Origin: Spirosoma aerolatum
GTDB lineage: Bacteria > Bacteroidota > Bacteroidia > Cytophagales > Spirosomataceae
DNA length: 64,000 nt
Direction: 5' to 3'
Assembly (NCBI RefSeq): GCF_002056795.1
Contig: NZ_CP020104.1
Span: 372,001 to 436,000, forward strand
A program made the position numbers and the translations under genes. Under the pieces are notes generated by a model, which saw nothing but the letters and a program-made list of their open reading frames with translations, was not told the origin of the DNA and did no database searches. Below are positions 42,553-52,221 of the stretch, piece after piece. Numbering within the stretch: the first letter of the stretch is position 1; each line of letters starts with the position of its first letter.

Positions 42553-43251
42553 ATGAAAACGCTCATTAGTTCCCTGCTTATCCTCCATGTGGCCACGGGT
42601 TCAATTGCTCTACTGGTTGGCCTGATTCCGATGATCGCTAAAAAAGGAGGTCGCCTGCATAATCGGGCTGGACTCGTCTATGTCTATTGTATGATAACCG
42701 TAGCCATTACGGCCTTGCTTCTGTGCGGTTTACAACCCTTTAAAATGATGCGGCTGTTTCTGACAGGCATCGCAGTATTCAGTTTTTATCTGAGCATGAC
42801 AGGCTGGCGGGCTACGAAACAGAAAAAGGCAGGCCTTTCGTCTTTCGATAAAGGGCTTACATGGGCTACTCTGGTCGTTAGCCTCGCTATGATCGGTTTT
42901 GGTGGATATTTATTACTGACACGAGGGGCTTCGTTCTTTCCCATTTTATTCTCATTCTTCGGAACCCTGACGCTGGTATTTGCCGGGCGAGATATACAGT
43001 TTATGACGAAACCTGTTGAGAAAATGCATTGGTTCTTTCAACATTTTACCCGTATGGGTGGCTCGTATATTGCTACATTTACGGCGGCTCTGGTAACAAA
43101 TTTGCCTCGCCTGCTGCCCTCTAGTGCGCCCGAATGGATGTATACTGCTGGGTGGATTGTTCCTAGCCTAGTTGGGGGTATGCTCATTGGCCGAACAGTG
43201 GCGTATTACAAAAAGAAATTTAATGCCCCAAAAGTGACTGTAGTGGCATAA
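42553..43251 (+). CDS. DUF2306-like membrane protein
   Basis: 232 residues from ATG 42553; an upstream TTG would add 25 residues. Seven hydrophobic helices, with an N-terminal LLILHVATGSIALLVGLIPM and GRLHNRAGLVYVYCMI typical of DUF2306. Conserved His residues (LHVATG, LHNRAG, WFFQHFTRMGG) could coordinate haem or metal. Function unknown. Inner membrane. Confidence 0.75.
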   Translation: MKTLISSLLILHVATGSIALLVGLIPMIAKKGGRLHNRAGLVYVYCMITVAITALLLCGLQPFKMMRLFLTGIAVFSFYLSMTGWRATKQKKAGLSSFDKGLTWATLVVSLAMIGFGGYLLLTRGASFFPILFSFFGTLTLVFAGRDIQFMTKPVEKMHWFFQHFTRMGGSYIATFTAALVTNLPRLLPSSAPEWMYTAGWIVPSLVGGMLIGRTVAYYKKKFNAPKVTVVA

Positions 43252-43328
43252 GGCCAGGCTTGATTATAATACAGATGGAAATCAGCGATTTGTAGCCAGT
43301 TGACAAGGATCGCTCCAGATAGAAGATT

Positions 43329-44027
43329 CTATTTTTTCAATAGGCCTCTGGCTACAGGTAATGCTTTTTCGGCCCATTGTTTCATCTGCTTGCCTGAATA
43401 ATGCAGCCCATCCGAGGCAAATTGCGTGGCATCACCAGTCGAAGAGCGAGTTAGGGGTGTAATATCGACAAAAGAGATGTGTACTTTCTGGCATTCCTCT
43501 TTGGCAATGCTGTTGAACTGATCAATCTCCTGAGCAATTTTAGCCTTATCACGACCCGCAGCAAAAGGGGAAGATCCCCAGTCTGGAATTGACAGTACAA
43601 ATACATGCGCGGCTTTTCCGCCCGCAAACTGAATAGCGGTTTGTAGTAACTCCCGAAATTCCGTACGATACCGATCTGCCGACTGCCCTCGATACTGATT
43701 GTTGACGCCGATAAGCAGTGAAACCAGGCTATATGTTTTCCGATTGCCAGTGGCATTAATGGCTTCCTGAAGTTCGGCCGTAGTCCATCCCGTTCGGGCA
43801 ATGATGGTTGGGTTGCCTACATCAATACCTTCTTTGCGTAACAGGCCAGCCAGTTGAACGCTCCAACGATCCGCTTCACCAACACGTTCGCCAATGGTAT
43901 ACGAATCACCAAGCGACAAAAAGGAATACGCAGCCAGCGTAGTGGATGAGTTCATCTGAGTAGGTTCCGGGATAGGTAGTAGCGAGGCCAATAGAAGTGG
44001 GGCGAAGGAAAGCATCAGTTTTATCAT
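43329..44027 (-). CDS. SGNH/GDSL-type esterase, exported
   Basis: 232 residues with a hydrophobic N-terminus (IKLMLSFAPLLLASLLPIPE), likely a signal peptide. SGNH blocks: LSLGDSYTIGERV (Ser in block I), the Gly/Asn of LLIGVNNQYRG (block III), and DGLHYSGKQM with Asp-x-x-His (block V). All catalytic residues are visible. Acts as an esterase or acetylhydrolase, perhaps on cell-envelope sugars. Periplasmic. Confidence 0.85.
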   Translation of the reverse strand: MIKLMLSFAPLLLASLLPIPEPTQMNSSTTLAAYSFLSLGDSYTIGERVGEADRWSVQLAGLLRKEGIDVGNPTIIARTGWTTAELQEAINATGNRKTYSLVSLLIGVNNQYRGQSADRYRTEFRELLQTAIQFAGGKAAHVFVLSIPDWGSSPFAAGRDKAKIAQEIDQFNSIAKEECQKVHISFVDITPLTRSSTGDATQFASDGLHYSGKQMKQWAEKALPVARGLLKK

Positions 44028-44056
44028 AGCTGTTGTCGCCCGGCTGGTTTTGGCAA

Positions 44057-44740
44057 TCAGGCTTTGTTATAGAGTTTGATAATCGCTTCGCGCATCATCT
44101 GACCCGTATCGCTGAGCAGAAATCCTATTGTCTCGGCAATGTTGCGGGCCGGAACCCATTGGCTGGTATCGGCATCGGGCATCGCTTCCCGATTAGTAGG
44201 CGTATCAATGGTGCTTGGTACAAGTACGGATGCGGTGATACCTTTGGATTTCCCATCGGCGTTAATCAGGTCGGCCAACTGAAAAATCAGGGATTTGCTG
44301 AGGGCATAGGCCACCACATTTTTACCGTCGGTCGGCCGAAGTGCCGGACGCGCACCGATCAAAACAAACTGACCTCCGCCCTGTGCCTCAAATCGGCTCA
44401 TTAACGGCTTGACCAGATTGAAAGCCGACAAAAAATTGATGTCAACCATCTTTTGAATCAAATCGGGTGTCGTTTCCTGAAGGTTACCCATCGCAAAACC
44501 ACCTACCAACAAAACAGCCGCCTGAATATGGATGGACTGATGGGCAACTAAGTAATCAGCTACGCCTTTTTCATCAACCACATTCAGCACGCTGGTGGCC
44601 ACATTCGGTAATTCCTTGAACGCATCCCGATGACGGTCTGAGCCAACCGTTGCCAGAATAGAATAACCCTGTTCGTGTAAATAAGCCACCACATCCTGGC
44701 CTAGCCCACCCGAGGCACCCGTAATCAATATCGTTTTCAT
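44057..44740 (-). CDS. Short-chain dehydrogenase/reductase
   Basis: 227 residues. NAD(P)-binding GASGGLGQDV near residue 8, VNFLSAFN motif (NxxSAFN) in the middle, and a catalytic YALSKS (Tyr-x-x-x-Lys) near 148. Preceded by a Ser-poor stretch (IGARPALRP), so the usual catalytic Ser may be replaced. Classical SDR of the shorter length. Cytosolic; substrate unknown. Same strand as the GDSL gene, 29 bp apart. Confidence 0.85.
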   Translation of the reverse strand: MKTILITGASGGLGQDVVAYLHEQGYSILATVGSDRHRDAFKELPNVATSVLNVVDEKGVADYLVAHQSIHIQAAVLLVGGFAMGNLQETTPDLIQKMVDINFLSAFNLVKPLMSRFEAQGGGQFVLIGARPALRPTDGKNVVAYALSKSLIFQLADLINADGKSKGITASVLVPSTIDTPTNREAMPDADTSQWVPARNIAETIGFLLSDTGQMMREAIIKLYNKA

Positions 44741-44795
44741 GGTAGTGAAGAATTTGCCTACTCAACAGATTGATGCAAAATAGAGTTTAAAAACA

Positions 44796-44829
44796 AAGGG
44801 CATCGAGTTTTCTAACCCGATACCCTTTA
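44796..44829. terminator. Terminator of prfB
   Basis: AAAGGGCATCGAG pairs with the complementary bases ending 44829 (two G:U-type mismatches). On the minus strand it follows the prfB stop and ends in GTTTTTAAACTC, a U-rich tail. Confidence 0.7.
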
Positions 44830-44872
44830 TCATCAACAAAATCAGTTCGATCTCCAAAATCCTGGTTCCGGT

Positions 44873-45953
44873 TTAAACTTCCTGTTCTAGCAAAAAGGCT
44901 TTGATGAACGGATCTAACTCTCCGTCCAATACTGCGTCGGTGTTAGATGTTTGGTAGCCCGTGCGATGATCTTTCACCCGGCGGTCGTCCAGAACGTACG
45001 AACGAATCTGTGAACCCCACTCAATTTTCTGTTTTCCGGCTTCGACTTCGGCACGAGCGGCATTGCGTTTCTGCACTTCAATCTCGTATAATTTCGATTT
45101 CAGCAGACGCATGGCTACTTCTTTGTTCTGCAACTGGCTGCGTTCCTGCTGACATTCGATAATAAGCCCCGATGGTCGGTGCCGCAACCGAACGGCCGTT
45201 TCTACCTTGTTGACGTTCTGGCCACCTGCACCACCCGACCGGAACGTATCCCAGTCAATATCAGCCGGGTTAACGTCGATCTGAATAGTATCATCGACCA
45301 GTGGGTAGGCAAAAACAGACGCAAATGAAGTATGCCGACGGGCATTGGAATCGAAAGGCGACACCCGAACGAGTCGGTGAACGCCATTTTCGGATTTCAG
45401 AAAACCATACGCCAGTGGGCCGTCGACCTCAATGGTAGCCGATTTTATTCCGGCCGTATCTCCTTCCTGATAGTCGACCTGTTTCAAACTATAGCCATGT
45501 TTTTCGGCCCAGCGCATGTACATCCGGTACAGCATATCGGCCCAATCCTGGCTTTCAGTGCCACCCGCTCCGGCATTGATTTCGAGTACAGCACTAAGCT
45601 GGTCTTCTTCGTTGCCGAGCATTTTTTTGAGTTCAAGGTCTTCCAGGGTGGCTTTTACCTTTTTACCTTCCTCATCGACTTCCTCTTCGGTCACTTCGCC
45701 AGCTTCGTAAAATTCGAAAAGGGTTTCGAGGTCACCGAATTGGCTATTCAGGTTTTCAAAGCCAGTAATCCAGCCTTTCAGGCCACGAACCTGTTTCATT
45801 ACCCCTTCGGCACGGGCGGCATCATTCCAGAATTCGGGCTGGAAGGTTTGCTGTTCGAGTTCAGCTAATTGTTCTTTCTTGGAATCGTAGTCAAAGATAC
45901 CCCCTCAGAGCCTCTACTCTGGCTCTCAAGTCGGTCAACTGGTCAGTTGTCAT
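44873..45953 (-). CDS. prfB: Peptide chain release factor 2, programmed +1 frameshift
   Basis: Reads as two frames. ATG 45953 begins 20 codons ([20 protein letters not shown]) ending in CTT followed by an in-frame TGA at 45893-45891. The motif AGGGGGTATCTTTGAC is identical to that of E. coli prfB: an internal Shine-Dalgarno, slippery CUU and poor UGA-C context. A +1 shift continues with GAC in the frame to 44873, giving 359 residues. RF2 features are present: SPF (198-200), which reads UGA, and GGQ (243-245), which triggers peptide release. The residue equivalent to E. coli Thr246 is Ser. The shift autoregulates RF2 level. Confidence 0.97.
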
Positions 45954-46241
45954 GAACTTGTCGTAAACGTTTTAAAAGTAGTGATAACAAAGAAATACAA
46001 AGAGAAGACAGAAAACGTCTGTCCATCTCAATGGGCCTCTGTGTATCGCTGTGCTATCATTCAACATACAAAGATAGAACAAAACTGTGTGGGCCAGGGT
46101 TTCGGGCCAATACATACCGTTTACCAATGATGAATCGGCCTAAATCAGCAAGGTAATTCCCGTATCAACTTTTCGCCCTACCTTTGCGTTTGCTTGGTAA
46201 GAGCATTTCATTAATCATTCTACATTATTCATTCATAGATA

Positions 46242-47642
46242 ATGGCTTCACAGTACGATGTAATCGTTGTGGGTAGCGGGCCGGGCGGCTATGTAGCTGC
46301 CATTCGCGCGTCGCAGTTGGGATTAAAAACCGCCGTCATCGAGCGCGAAAGCTTAGGTGGTATTTGTTTGAACTGGGGGTGTATACCTACCAAAGCCCTG
46401 CTGAAATCGGCGCAGGTTTTTGAATATATCAAGCACTCTACCGATTATGGCATCACGATTTCGGGTGAGTCGAAACCCGATTTTGGTGCTGTGATCAAGC
46501 GGAGTCGGGGCGTAGCCGAAAGCATGAGCAAAGGCGTACAGTTCCTGATGAAAAAGAATAAAGTTGATGTGATTTACGGTAACGGAAAAGTAAAACCCGG
46601 TAAGAAAATCGACGTGACAGCTGCCGATGGGAAAGTAACCGAGTACGAAGCCAAACATATCATTATTGCCACTGGCGGGCGGGCCCGTCAATTGCCAAGT
46701 GTCCCCATCGATGGCGTGAAAGTGATTGAATACCGGAAAGCCATGTCGCTGGAAAAACGGCCCGACTCGATGCTGGTGATTGGTTCAGGGGCTATTGGCG
46801 TTGAGTTTGCCTATGTGTACGCCAGCATGGGTACGAAAGTGACTATCGTTGAATTCCTGCCGAACGTGGTTCCGGTTGAAGACGAAGATATCTCGAAAGA
46901 ACTGGCCAAGCAATACAAAAAAATTGGCATCGATATCTATACGAAGTCTGAAGTAACTAAAGTCGATACCAGCGGCAATGGTTGCAAAGTGTTTGTGAAA
47001 ACTCCCGATGGCGAGAAAACCTTCGATGTCGATATTGTTCTGTCGGCGGCAGGGGTAGTGGCTAACATTGAAAATATTGGCCTCGAAGAAACGGGTATTT
47101 CGGTAGATCGGGGTAAAATTGTAACGGACGATTATTACCGGACCAATGTAGATGGCTATTATGCCATTGGCGACTGCACAAAAGGACAGGCGCTGGCGCA
47201 CGTAGCTTCTGCCGAAGCCATCATTTGCGTAGAAAAAATTGCTGGCCTGCCGCATGTTGAGCCGCTCAACTACAACAATATTCCGGGTTGTACATATTGC
47301 ACCCCCGAAATTGCGTCGGTAGGATATACCGAGAAAGCGGCCCGCGAAGCCGGGTATGAGCTGAAAGTCGGTAAATTCCCGTTCTCAGCGTCGGGTAAAG
47401 CCAAAGCAGCCGGTACTCCCGAAGGGTTTGTGAAGGTGATTTTCGATGCCAAATACGGCGAATTCCTGGGCGCTCACTTCATCGGTAACAACGTAACCGA
47501 AATGATTGCCGAAGTTGTGGCAGCTCGTAAGTTGGAAACCACTGGCGAAGAGATTCTGAAAGCCGTTCACCCGCACCCAACTATGTCGGAAGCGATTAAA
47601 GATGCTACCGAAGCGGCTTATGGTGAAGCGATTCACCTGTAA
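46242..47642 (+). CDS. lpdA: Dihydrolipoyl dehydrogenase
   Basis: 466 residues. FAD site GSGPGGYVAAI (11-21), redox disulphide Cys42/Cys47 in GGICLNWGCIPTKALL, NAD site VIGSGAIGVEF near 184, FAD contact GYYAIGDCTKGQALAHVA and catalytic HPHPTMSEAIKDA near the C-terminus. It is the E3 component of the 2-oxoacid dehydrogenase and glycine cleavage complexes. A TACCTTTG box at 46179-46186 is a possible -7 element. Its stop codon abuts the 37-bp inverted repeat. Confidence 0.97.
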   Translation: MASQYDVIVVGSGPGGYVAAIRASQLGLKTAVIERESLGGICLNWGCIPTKALLKSAQVFEYIKHSTDYGITISGESKPDFGAVIKRSRGVAESMSKGVQFLMKKNKVDVIYGNGKVKPGKKIDVTAADGKVTEYEAKHIIIATGGRARQLPSVPIDGVKVIEYRKAMSLEKRPDSMLVIGSGAIGVEFAYVYASMGTKVTIVEFLPNVVPVEDEDISKELAKQYKKIGIDIYTKSEVTKVDTSGNGCKVFVKTPDGEKTFDVDIVLSAAGVVANIENIGLEETGISVDRGKIVTDDYYRTNVDGYYAIGDCTKGQALAHVASAEAIICVEKIAGLPHVEPLNYNNIPGCTYCTPEIASVGYTEKAAREAGYELKVGKFPFSASGKAKAAGTPEGFVKVIFDAKYGEFLGAHFIGNNVTEMIAEVVAARKLETTGEEILKAVHPHPTMSEAIKDATEAAYGEAIHL

Positions 47643-47727
47643 TAAATGAACAATGGATAATGCAGAAAGAATAATGATACCAGATAGACAATCATTATTC
47701 TTTCTGCATTATCCATTGTTCATTTAT
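47642..47727. repeat. 37-bp perfect inverted repeat filling the lpdA gap
   Basis: Arms 47642-47678 and 47691-47727 are perfect complements around a 12-nt loop. It begins at the last base of the lpdA stop and ends 3 bp before the stop of the minus-strand glycosyltransferase gene (47731), so the entire gap is one hairpin. Words such as AATGAACAATGGATAATG recur in intergenic DNA of other bacteria. Confidence 0.95.
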
Positions 47728-47730
47728 GTA

Positions 47731-48471
47731 CTACTTTAAAATCTTCCAGTGGGTAATGCCCAGCTTGGTGAAGCAGTAAAGGAGCGATGTCCGTAAAACC
47801 CCAAGTCCGTAGATTGAACTACGCTTGAAGTTGATCGAAGACGCTTCGTCAAAATATTTGGTTGGGCAGGTTACCTCACCAATTTCGTAACCCTTGTAGA
47901 AAATCTGGGCGATCATCTCGTTGTCGAAGATGAAATCGTCGGAATTATGCGTGAAATCCAGACTTCGTAATACCTCACCTGAGAAAGCCCGATAGCCCGT
48001 ATGGTATTCCGACAGCTTCTGGTTCATCAGTAGATTTTGGGTAAACGTCAGGAATCGGTTAGCTATATACTTGTACATGGGCATGCCCCCTTTCAAAGCT
48101 CCTTTGCCTAATATGCGTGACGCAAAGACGACCGGATACAAGTCATTCCCGATAATACTCGTCATAGCAGGTATCAGCAGAGGAGTGTATTGATAATCAG
48201 GGTGTACCATGATGACAATATCGGCACCTAACTCAATTGCTTTTGCGTAGCAGGTTTTCTGGTTACCGCCGTAGCCTTTGTTTTTATCATGGCGGATCAC
48301 ATGCCTGATACCTAAGCTACGTGCTACTTCGACCGTATTATCAGGACTGGCATCATCGACCAGGATAACGTCGTCGACCAGATCAAGTGGAATTTCGCGG
48401 TAGGTACGTTCCAGTGTTAGTGCTGCCCGGTAGGCTGGCATCACCACAACTACTTTTTTGTTATTGAACAT
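47731..48471 (-). CDS. Family 2 glycosyltransferase
   Basis: 246 residues with a GT-A nucleotide-sugar fold: VVVMPAYRAALTLERTYREI, the DDASPDNTVEVA motif (DDxSxD), IVIMVHPDYQYTP (the metal-binding region with DY), and FIFDNEMIAQIFYKGYEIGE. The DPM/dolichol-phosphate-glucose style of the HPDYQY signature suggests transfer to a lipid carrier. No export signal; a membrane-associated cytosolic enzyme by inference. Its promoter lies so close that the mRNA may be leaderless. Confidence 0.9.
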   Translation of the reverse strand: MFNNKKVVVVMPAYRAALTLERTYREIPLDLVDDVILVDDASPDNTVEVARSLGIRHVIRHDKNKGYGGNQKTCYAKAIELGADIVIMVHPDYQYTPLLIPAMTSIIGNDLYPVVFASRILGKGALKGGMPMYKYIANRFLTFTQNLLMNQKLSEYHTGYRAFSGEVLRSLDFTHNSDDFIFDNEMIAQIFYKGYEIGEVTCPTKYFDEASSINFKRSSIYGLGVLRTSLLYCFTKLGITHWKILK

Positions 48472-48476
48472 GGGGG

Positions 48477-48507
48477 CAAAATTAAAAGCAGAATATTACG
48501 ATACCAA
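48477..48507 (-). promoter_or_regulatory. Consensus promoter of the glycosyltransferase gene
   Basis: On the minus strand TTG (48507-48505), a 20-bp spacer and TAATTTTG (48484-48477) fit the consensus exactly. Only five bases separate the -7 box from ATG 48471, so the transcript would start at or within a few bases of the AUG. Confidence 0.5.
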
Positions 48508-48615
48508 TAATTTTGACAATTGGAGCCGTATCCTTAGCCATATTGGGTGTAGATTTGTTGTTTATCCGGCAGCCTGCCTGCTTTAGAGGCTTAATTGCCT
48601 GTATACTTTCAACTT

Positions 48616-49671
48616 ATGTTTTCAAGCGAAACCGTATTTTTTCTTGCCTTTGCAGCTTTCGTTCTTCTTATCATGGCGTTGGATTTGGGTGTATTCTCGA
48701 AACGTCAAAGCCATGTCGTTCAGTTTAAAGAAGCCGCTATCTGGAGTGCGATCTGGGTAGCATTATCCATTGCCTTTTACATCTTCCTGAAAAACTACGG
48801 TTATCTGGTACATGGTATAGACACGTTTGCCCGTCTGAAAGAGGTGCGGGATAGCTATGCCGACCACGTTGAATTTGTTCCCGGCAATTTTGCGGCCAGT
48901 TTAGCCCGTTTTCAGGACAATATGGCATTGGAGTACATTACGGGCTATTTGGTCGAATATTCACTATCGGCCGATAACATCTTTGTCTTCATCCTGATAT
49001 TTACGTCGTTCGGGGTTCGGGAACGCTACTACAAGAAAATCCTGGTCTGGGGCATTCTGGGGGCTATTATCCTGCGGTTTATTTTCATCTTCGTAGGGTC
49101 GGCGTTGATTCAACGGTTCGAATGGATCATGTACCTGTTCGGGGCATTTCTGGTTTATACGGGCGTTCAGTTATTCTTTCAGAAAGAAGAAGATGAAAAA
49201 ATTGAACCGGCCAAACATCCGGTTGTACGGTTTGTCAGCAAATACCTGAATGTGTATAACCGGAATGTGACGGACAATTTTTTCATTCGCCGGAAGTCGG
49301 ATCAAAAGTTATTTGTTACTCCATTGTTCATTATTGTAATCGTGATTGCGTTTACCGATCTGGTCTTTGCGGTCGATTCCATTCCGGCTATTTTCTCGAT
49401 TACGAAAGACCCGTATATCGTTTTCTTCTCCAATGTATTCGCCATTATGGGCTTACGGTCCATGTTCTTCTTCCTGTCGAGCATCATGAGCCAGTTCCGT
49501 TTCCTTAAAATTGGTCTGGCTTTCTTATTGACCTTTATTGGGGCGAAAATGCTGGCCGAACATTGGCTGAAGGAGCAAGGCTTTCAGCCCGTTTACTCGT
49601 TGTATGTAATTATTGGAATTCTGACTATAAGCGTTCTGGCCTCTTGGCTCATTCCTGAAAAGAAAGAATAG
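48616..49671 (+). CDS. TerC/Alx-family membrane protein
   Basis: 351 residues from ATG 48616 (MFSSETVFF); a TTG at 48595 adds seven. Eight to nine hydrophobic helices, with acidic residues inside the membrane typical of TerC: LIMALDLGVF, YSLSADNIFVFILIF, and AFTDLVFAVDSIPAIF. E. coli Alx exports Mn2+; tellurite resistance and Ca2+ or Mn2+ handling are reported for others. Followed by a terminator. Confidence 0.9.
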   Translation: MFSSETVFFLAFAAFVLLIMALDLGVFSKRQSHVVQFKEAAIWSAIWVALSIAFYIFLKNYGYLVHGIDTFARLKEVRDSYADHVEFVPGNFAASLARFQDNMALEYITGYLVEYSLSADNIFVFILIFTSFGVRERYYKKILVWGILGAIILRFIFIFVGSALIQRFEWIMYLFGAFLVYTGVQLFFQKEEDEKIEPAKHPVVRFVSKYLNVYNRNVTDNFFIRRKSDQKLFVTPLFIIVIVIAFTDLVFAVDSIPAIFSITKDPYIVFFSNVFAIMGLRSMFFFLSSIMSQFRFLKIGLAFLLTFIGAKMLAEHWLKEQGFQPVYSLYVIIGILTISVLASWLIPEKKE

Positions 49672-49696
49672 TATTAGCCTAGTTGATTACAAGCTT

Positions 49697-49733
49697 AAAA
49701 ACGGCCTATAGGATGAATCCATAGGCCGTTTTT
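49697..49733. terminator. Terminator after the TerC gene
   Basis: AAAAACGGCCTAT (49697-49709) pairs with ATAGGCCGTTTTT (49721-49733), with an inner GGA/TCC pair. Classical shape with flanking A and T tracts. Confidence 0.85.
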
Positions 49734-49837
49734 AATGGAGAAAATAACAAAAAAAAGAAGTTTCATAAATTTTTAGAGGCAAAGCGTGCGTGTTACTGAG
49801 CGATCTGTACTTTTGTTTTAGAATTAGTCTAAATAAA

Positions 49838-52219
49838 ATGGATACGAAACGTTCTACACTACGTTATTTCTTAACAGCTACCCTGTTGGTATGGGGAGCT
49901 TTCTTATATACAGTTAGTTATGCTCAGTCAGTCGGAACCATCGCCGGACGGATCATAACGGCGCAGGCGCAACCACTGGCTCACGCAACGGTACGCCTGA
50001 CAAATAGCCGGGTCGGTACTACGACAAACGATCAGGGCGAGTTTGTTCTTGAACGGGTGCCGGCTGGTGAGCAAACCATCGTTATCAGCCGTATTGGACA
50101 CGGACGGGTTCGACAGACGGTGAATGTGGTTGCAGGCGAAACAACCCGACTGACGGATCTGACATTGCTGGAAACGGCCGAATCTCTTCAGGAGGTAACC
50201 GTTGAGGGGAAAAACTCCTATAAAGCCGATATCCCATCGAATAGCCTTCGGATTAAGACGCCCCTGATCGAACTACCTCAGAATGTGCAGGTAATAAATC
50301 GCCAACTGATTGCCGACCAACAGATTTTCGATATGCTGGAAGGTGTTTCGCGCAACGTGAGTGGGGTTACACGCATGGAACACTGGGATAATTACGCTCG
50401 TCTGAATATGCGGGGTTCGCGGGTAGCACCCTTCCGCAATGGGATGAATGTGGAATCGACCTGGGGCCCGCTGGCGGAAGATATGTCGATGGTGGAACGG
50501 ATCGAATTTGTGAAAGGTCCGGCTGGGTTCATGATGGCGAATGGCGAACCGAGTGGGTTTTATAATGTCGTGACCAAGAAACCGACTGGCGTTACGAAGG
50601 GCGAATTTGCCATGACAACGGGTAGTTTCGATACCTACCGGGCTACGCTCGATCTGGATGGAAAGCTGAGCCAGGATGGCAATCTGCTCTATCGGTTGAA
50701 CATTATGGGCCAGTCGAAAGGCTCGTTCCGCGATTTTGAATACAACAACCGATACACCATTGCGCCCGTTCTGAAATATAAACTGAGCGATAAGACATCC
50801 ATTACGGCTGAATATACCTATCAATATTCGCAGATGTCGGTGATTGGTTCTGCGTATGTTTTTTCGGGTACGGGGTTGGGCGTTTACCCCCGGAATATTT
50901 CACTAGCCTCGGCCAACCTCGATCCGACGAAAATAAATGATCATAGCTCTTTCCTGATTCTGGAGCATCAGCTTAGTCCCAACTGGAAACTGACGGGGCA
51001 GTTGGCCTATTTTAATTCGACGCAGATTGGTAGCTCGATGTGGGCCGATTCGGCTAAGGCCAATGGTAATATTTACCGTCGTGTCAGTATCTGGGATGCG
51101 GCTAACCAGGGCAAGTTCGCGCAGATTTTTGTGAATGGCGATGTAACGACGGGATCTGTTACGCATCGTATTCTGGCTGGTCTGGATTTGGGCAGCAAAA
51201 AATATTATGCTGACTGGGGCCAAAGCTTCCCGCTTTATGATAAGGATTTCGTCTTCAACGCGAATACACCCAATTATTACTTGCCCACCAATTTACTACC
51301 TAGGTTCGATCGTTCGCAAAGCCTGATCAATCGGGCAGGGGCCAACGTGCTGAGTCAGTCATACAGTGGGCTCTATGTGCAGGACGAACTCCGGTTTTTG
51401 CAGGATAAAGTTCGTCTGACGCTGGCCGGTCGGATTACATCAACAAAAGACAGTCAATACGGTGCGGGTTCGGATGTAACCAAAGCGACACCACGGGTTG
51501 GATTGAGTGTTTCGCTGAACAAGCAAACATCTGTTTACGCGCTCTACGATCAGGCATTTGTTCCGCAGGCAGGGGCTGACCGACAAGGAAATGCGTTTAA
51601 ACCCATCACCGGCAACAATACCGAAATTGGCCTCAAGAAAGACTGGGCGGGTGGCCGCTGGAACTCGACCATTTCGGCGTACAAAATCACGAAGAATAAC
51701 GTCCTGACAACCGATCCGACCAACCCGAATTTTTCGATTCAGCTTGGACAGACACAAACGAGTGGGGTTGAGTTCGACATCCGGGGCGAAATCGTATCGG
51801 GCCTGAATCTGATTGCCAATTACGCCTATACGGATTCGAAAATCACGAGGGATACTGAAGCTAAAAATGTGGATCTGCCAGTTCCGGGTTTTAGCAAACA
51901 TGTTACTAATGCCTGGTTGTCATATCGTGTCCAAAAAGGTGCCGTACAGGGACTTGGCCTTTCACTGGGATACCAATGGCAGCTTGACCGCTACGGCTGG
52001 TTTTCGGATGCTGTGGATAAGAATCCTACACTGCCTAATTCGTTTCAGGCTGATGCGGCTATTTCCTGGCAAACCGGTCCCTTCAACGTAGCGCTGAATG
52101 TGAATAACCTGTTCGATGCCTATATCTATTCGGGCGCTTACTATTCATGGAGTAATGCCTACTACTGGCAGGCACAGGCTCCCCGCAATTTCCGCTTAAG
52201 CCTGGGGTATAAGTTTTAA
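49838..52219 (+). CDS. TonB-dependent siderophore receptor
   Basis: 793 residues from ATG 49838; a codon at 49790 would add 16 residues without a signal peptide. Signal peptide, CarboxypepD_reg-like domain (GTIAGRIITAQAQPLAHATV), plug domain with PLIELPQNVQVINRQLIADQ, LNMRGSRVAPFRNGMN and ERIEFVKGPAGFMMANGEPS, then a barrel ending NFRLSLGYKF. The FhuA/FpvA-type plug (LPQNVQV ... GFYNVVTKKP) points to ferric siderophore import. A possible -7 box TACTTTTG is at 49808-49815. The PepSY gene downstream fits iron uptake. Confidence 0.92.
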   Translation: MDTKRSTLRYFLTATLLVWGAFLYTVSYAQSVGTIAGRIITAQAQPLAHATVRLTNSRVGTTTNDQGEFVLERVPAGEQTIVISRIGHGRVRQTVNVVAGETTRLTDLTLLETAESLQEVTVEGKNSYKADIPSNSLRIKTPLIELPQNVQVINRQLIADQQIFDMLEGVSRNVSGVTRMEHWDNYARLNMRGSRVAPFRNGMNVESTWGPLAEDMSMVERIEFVKGPAGFMMANGEPSGFYNVVTKKPTGVTKGEFAMTTGSFDTYRATLDLDGKLSQDGNLLYRLNIMGQSKGSFRDFEYNNRYTIAPVLKYKLSDKTSITAEYTYQYSQMSVIGSAYVFSGTGLGVYPRNISLASANLDPTKINDHSSFLILEHQLSPNWKLTGQLAYFNSTQIGSSMWADSAKANGNIYRRVSIWDAANQGKFAQIFVNGDVTTGSVTHRILAGLDLGSKKYYADWGQSFPLYDKDFVFNANTPNYYLPTNLLPRFDRSQSLINRAGANVLSQSYSGLYVQDELRFLQDKVRLTLAGRITSTKDSQYGAGSDVTKATPRVGLSVSLNKQTSVYALYDQAFVPQAGADRQGNAFKPITGNNTEIGLKKDWAGGRWNSTISAYKITKNNVLTTDPTNPNFSIQLGQTQTSGVEFDIRGEIVSGLNLIANYAYTDSKITRDTEAKNVDLPVPGFSKHVTNAWLSYRVQKGAVQGLGLSLGYQWQLDRYGWFSDAVDKNPTLPNSFQADAAISWQTGPFNVALNVNNLFDAYIYSGAYYSWSNAYYWQAQAPRNFRLSLGYKF

Positions 52220-52221
52220 AC

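Noticed and set aside
44873..45953. prfB as a frameshifted pseudogene
   Set aside because: The stop lies exactly within the known programmed frameshift motif, and the downstream frame is intact with SPF and GGQ motifs.
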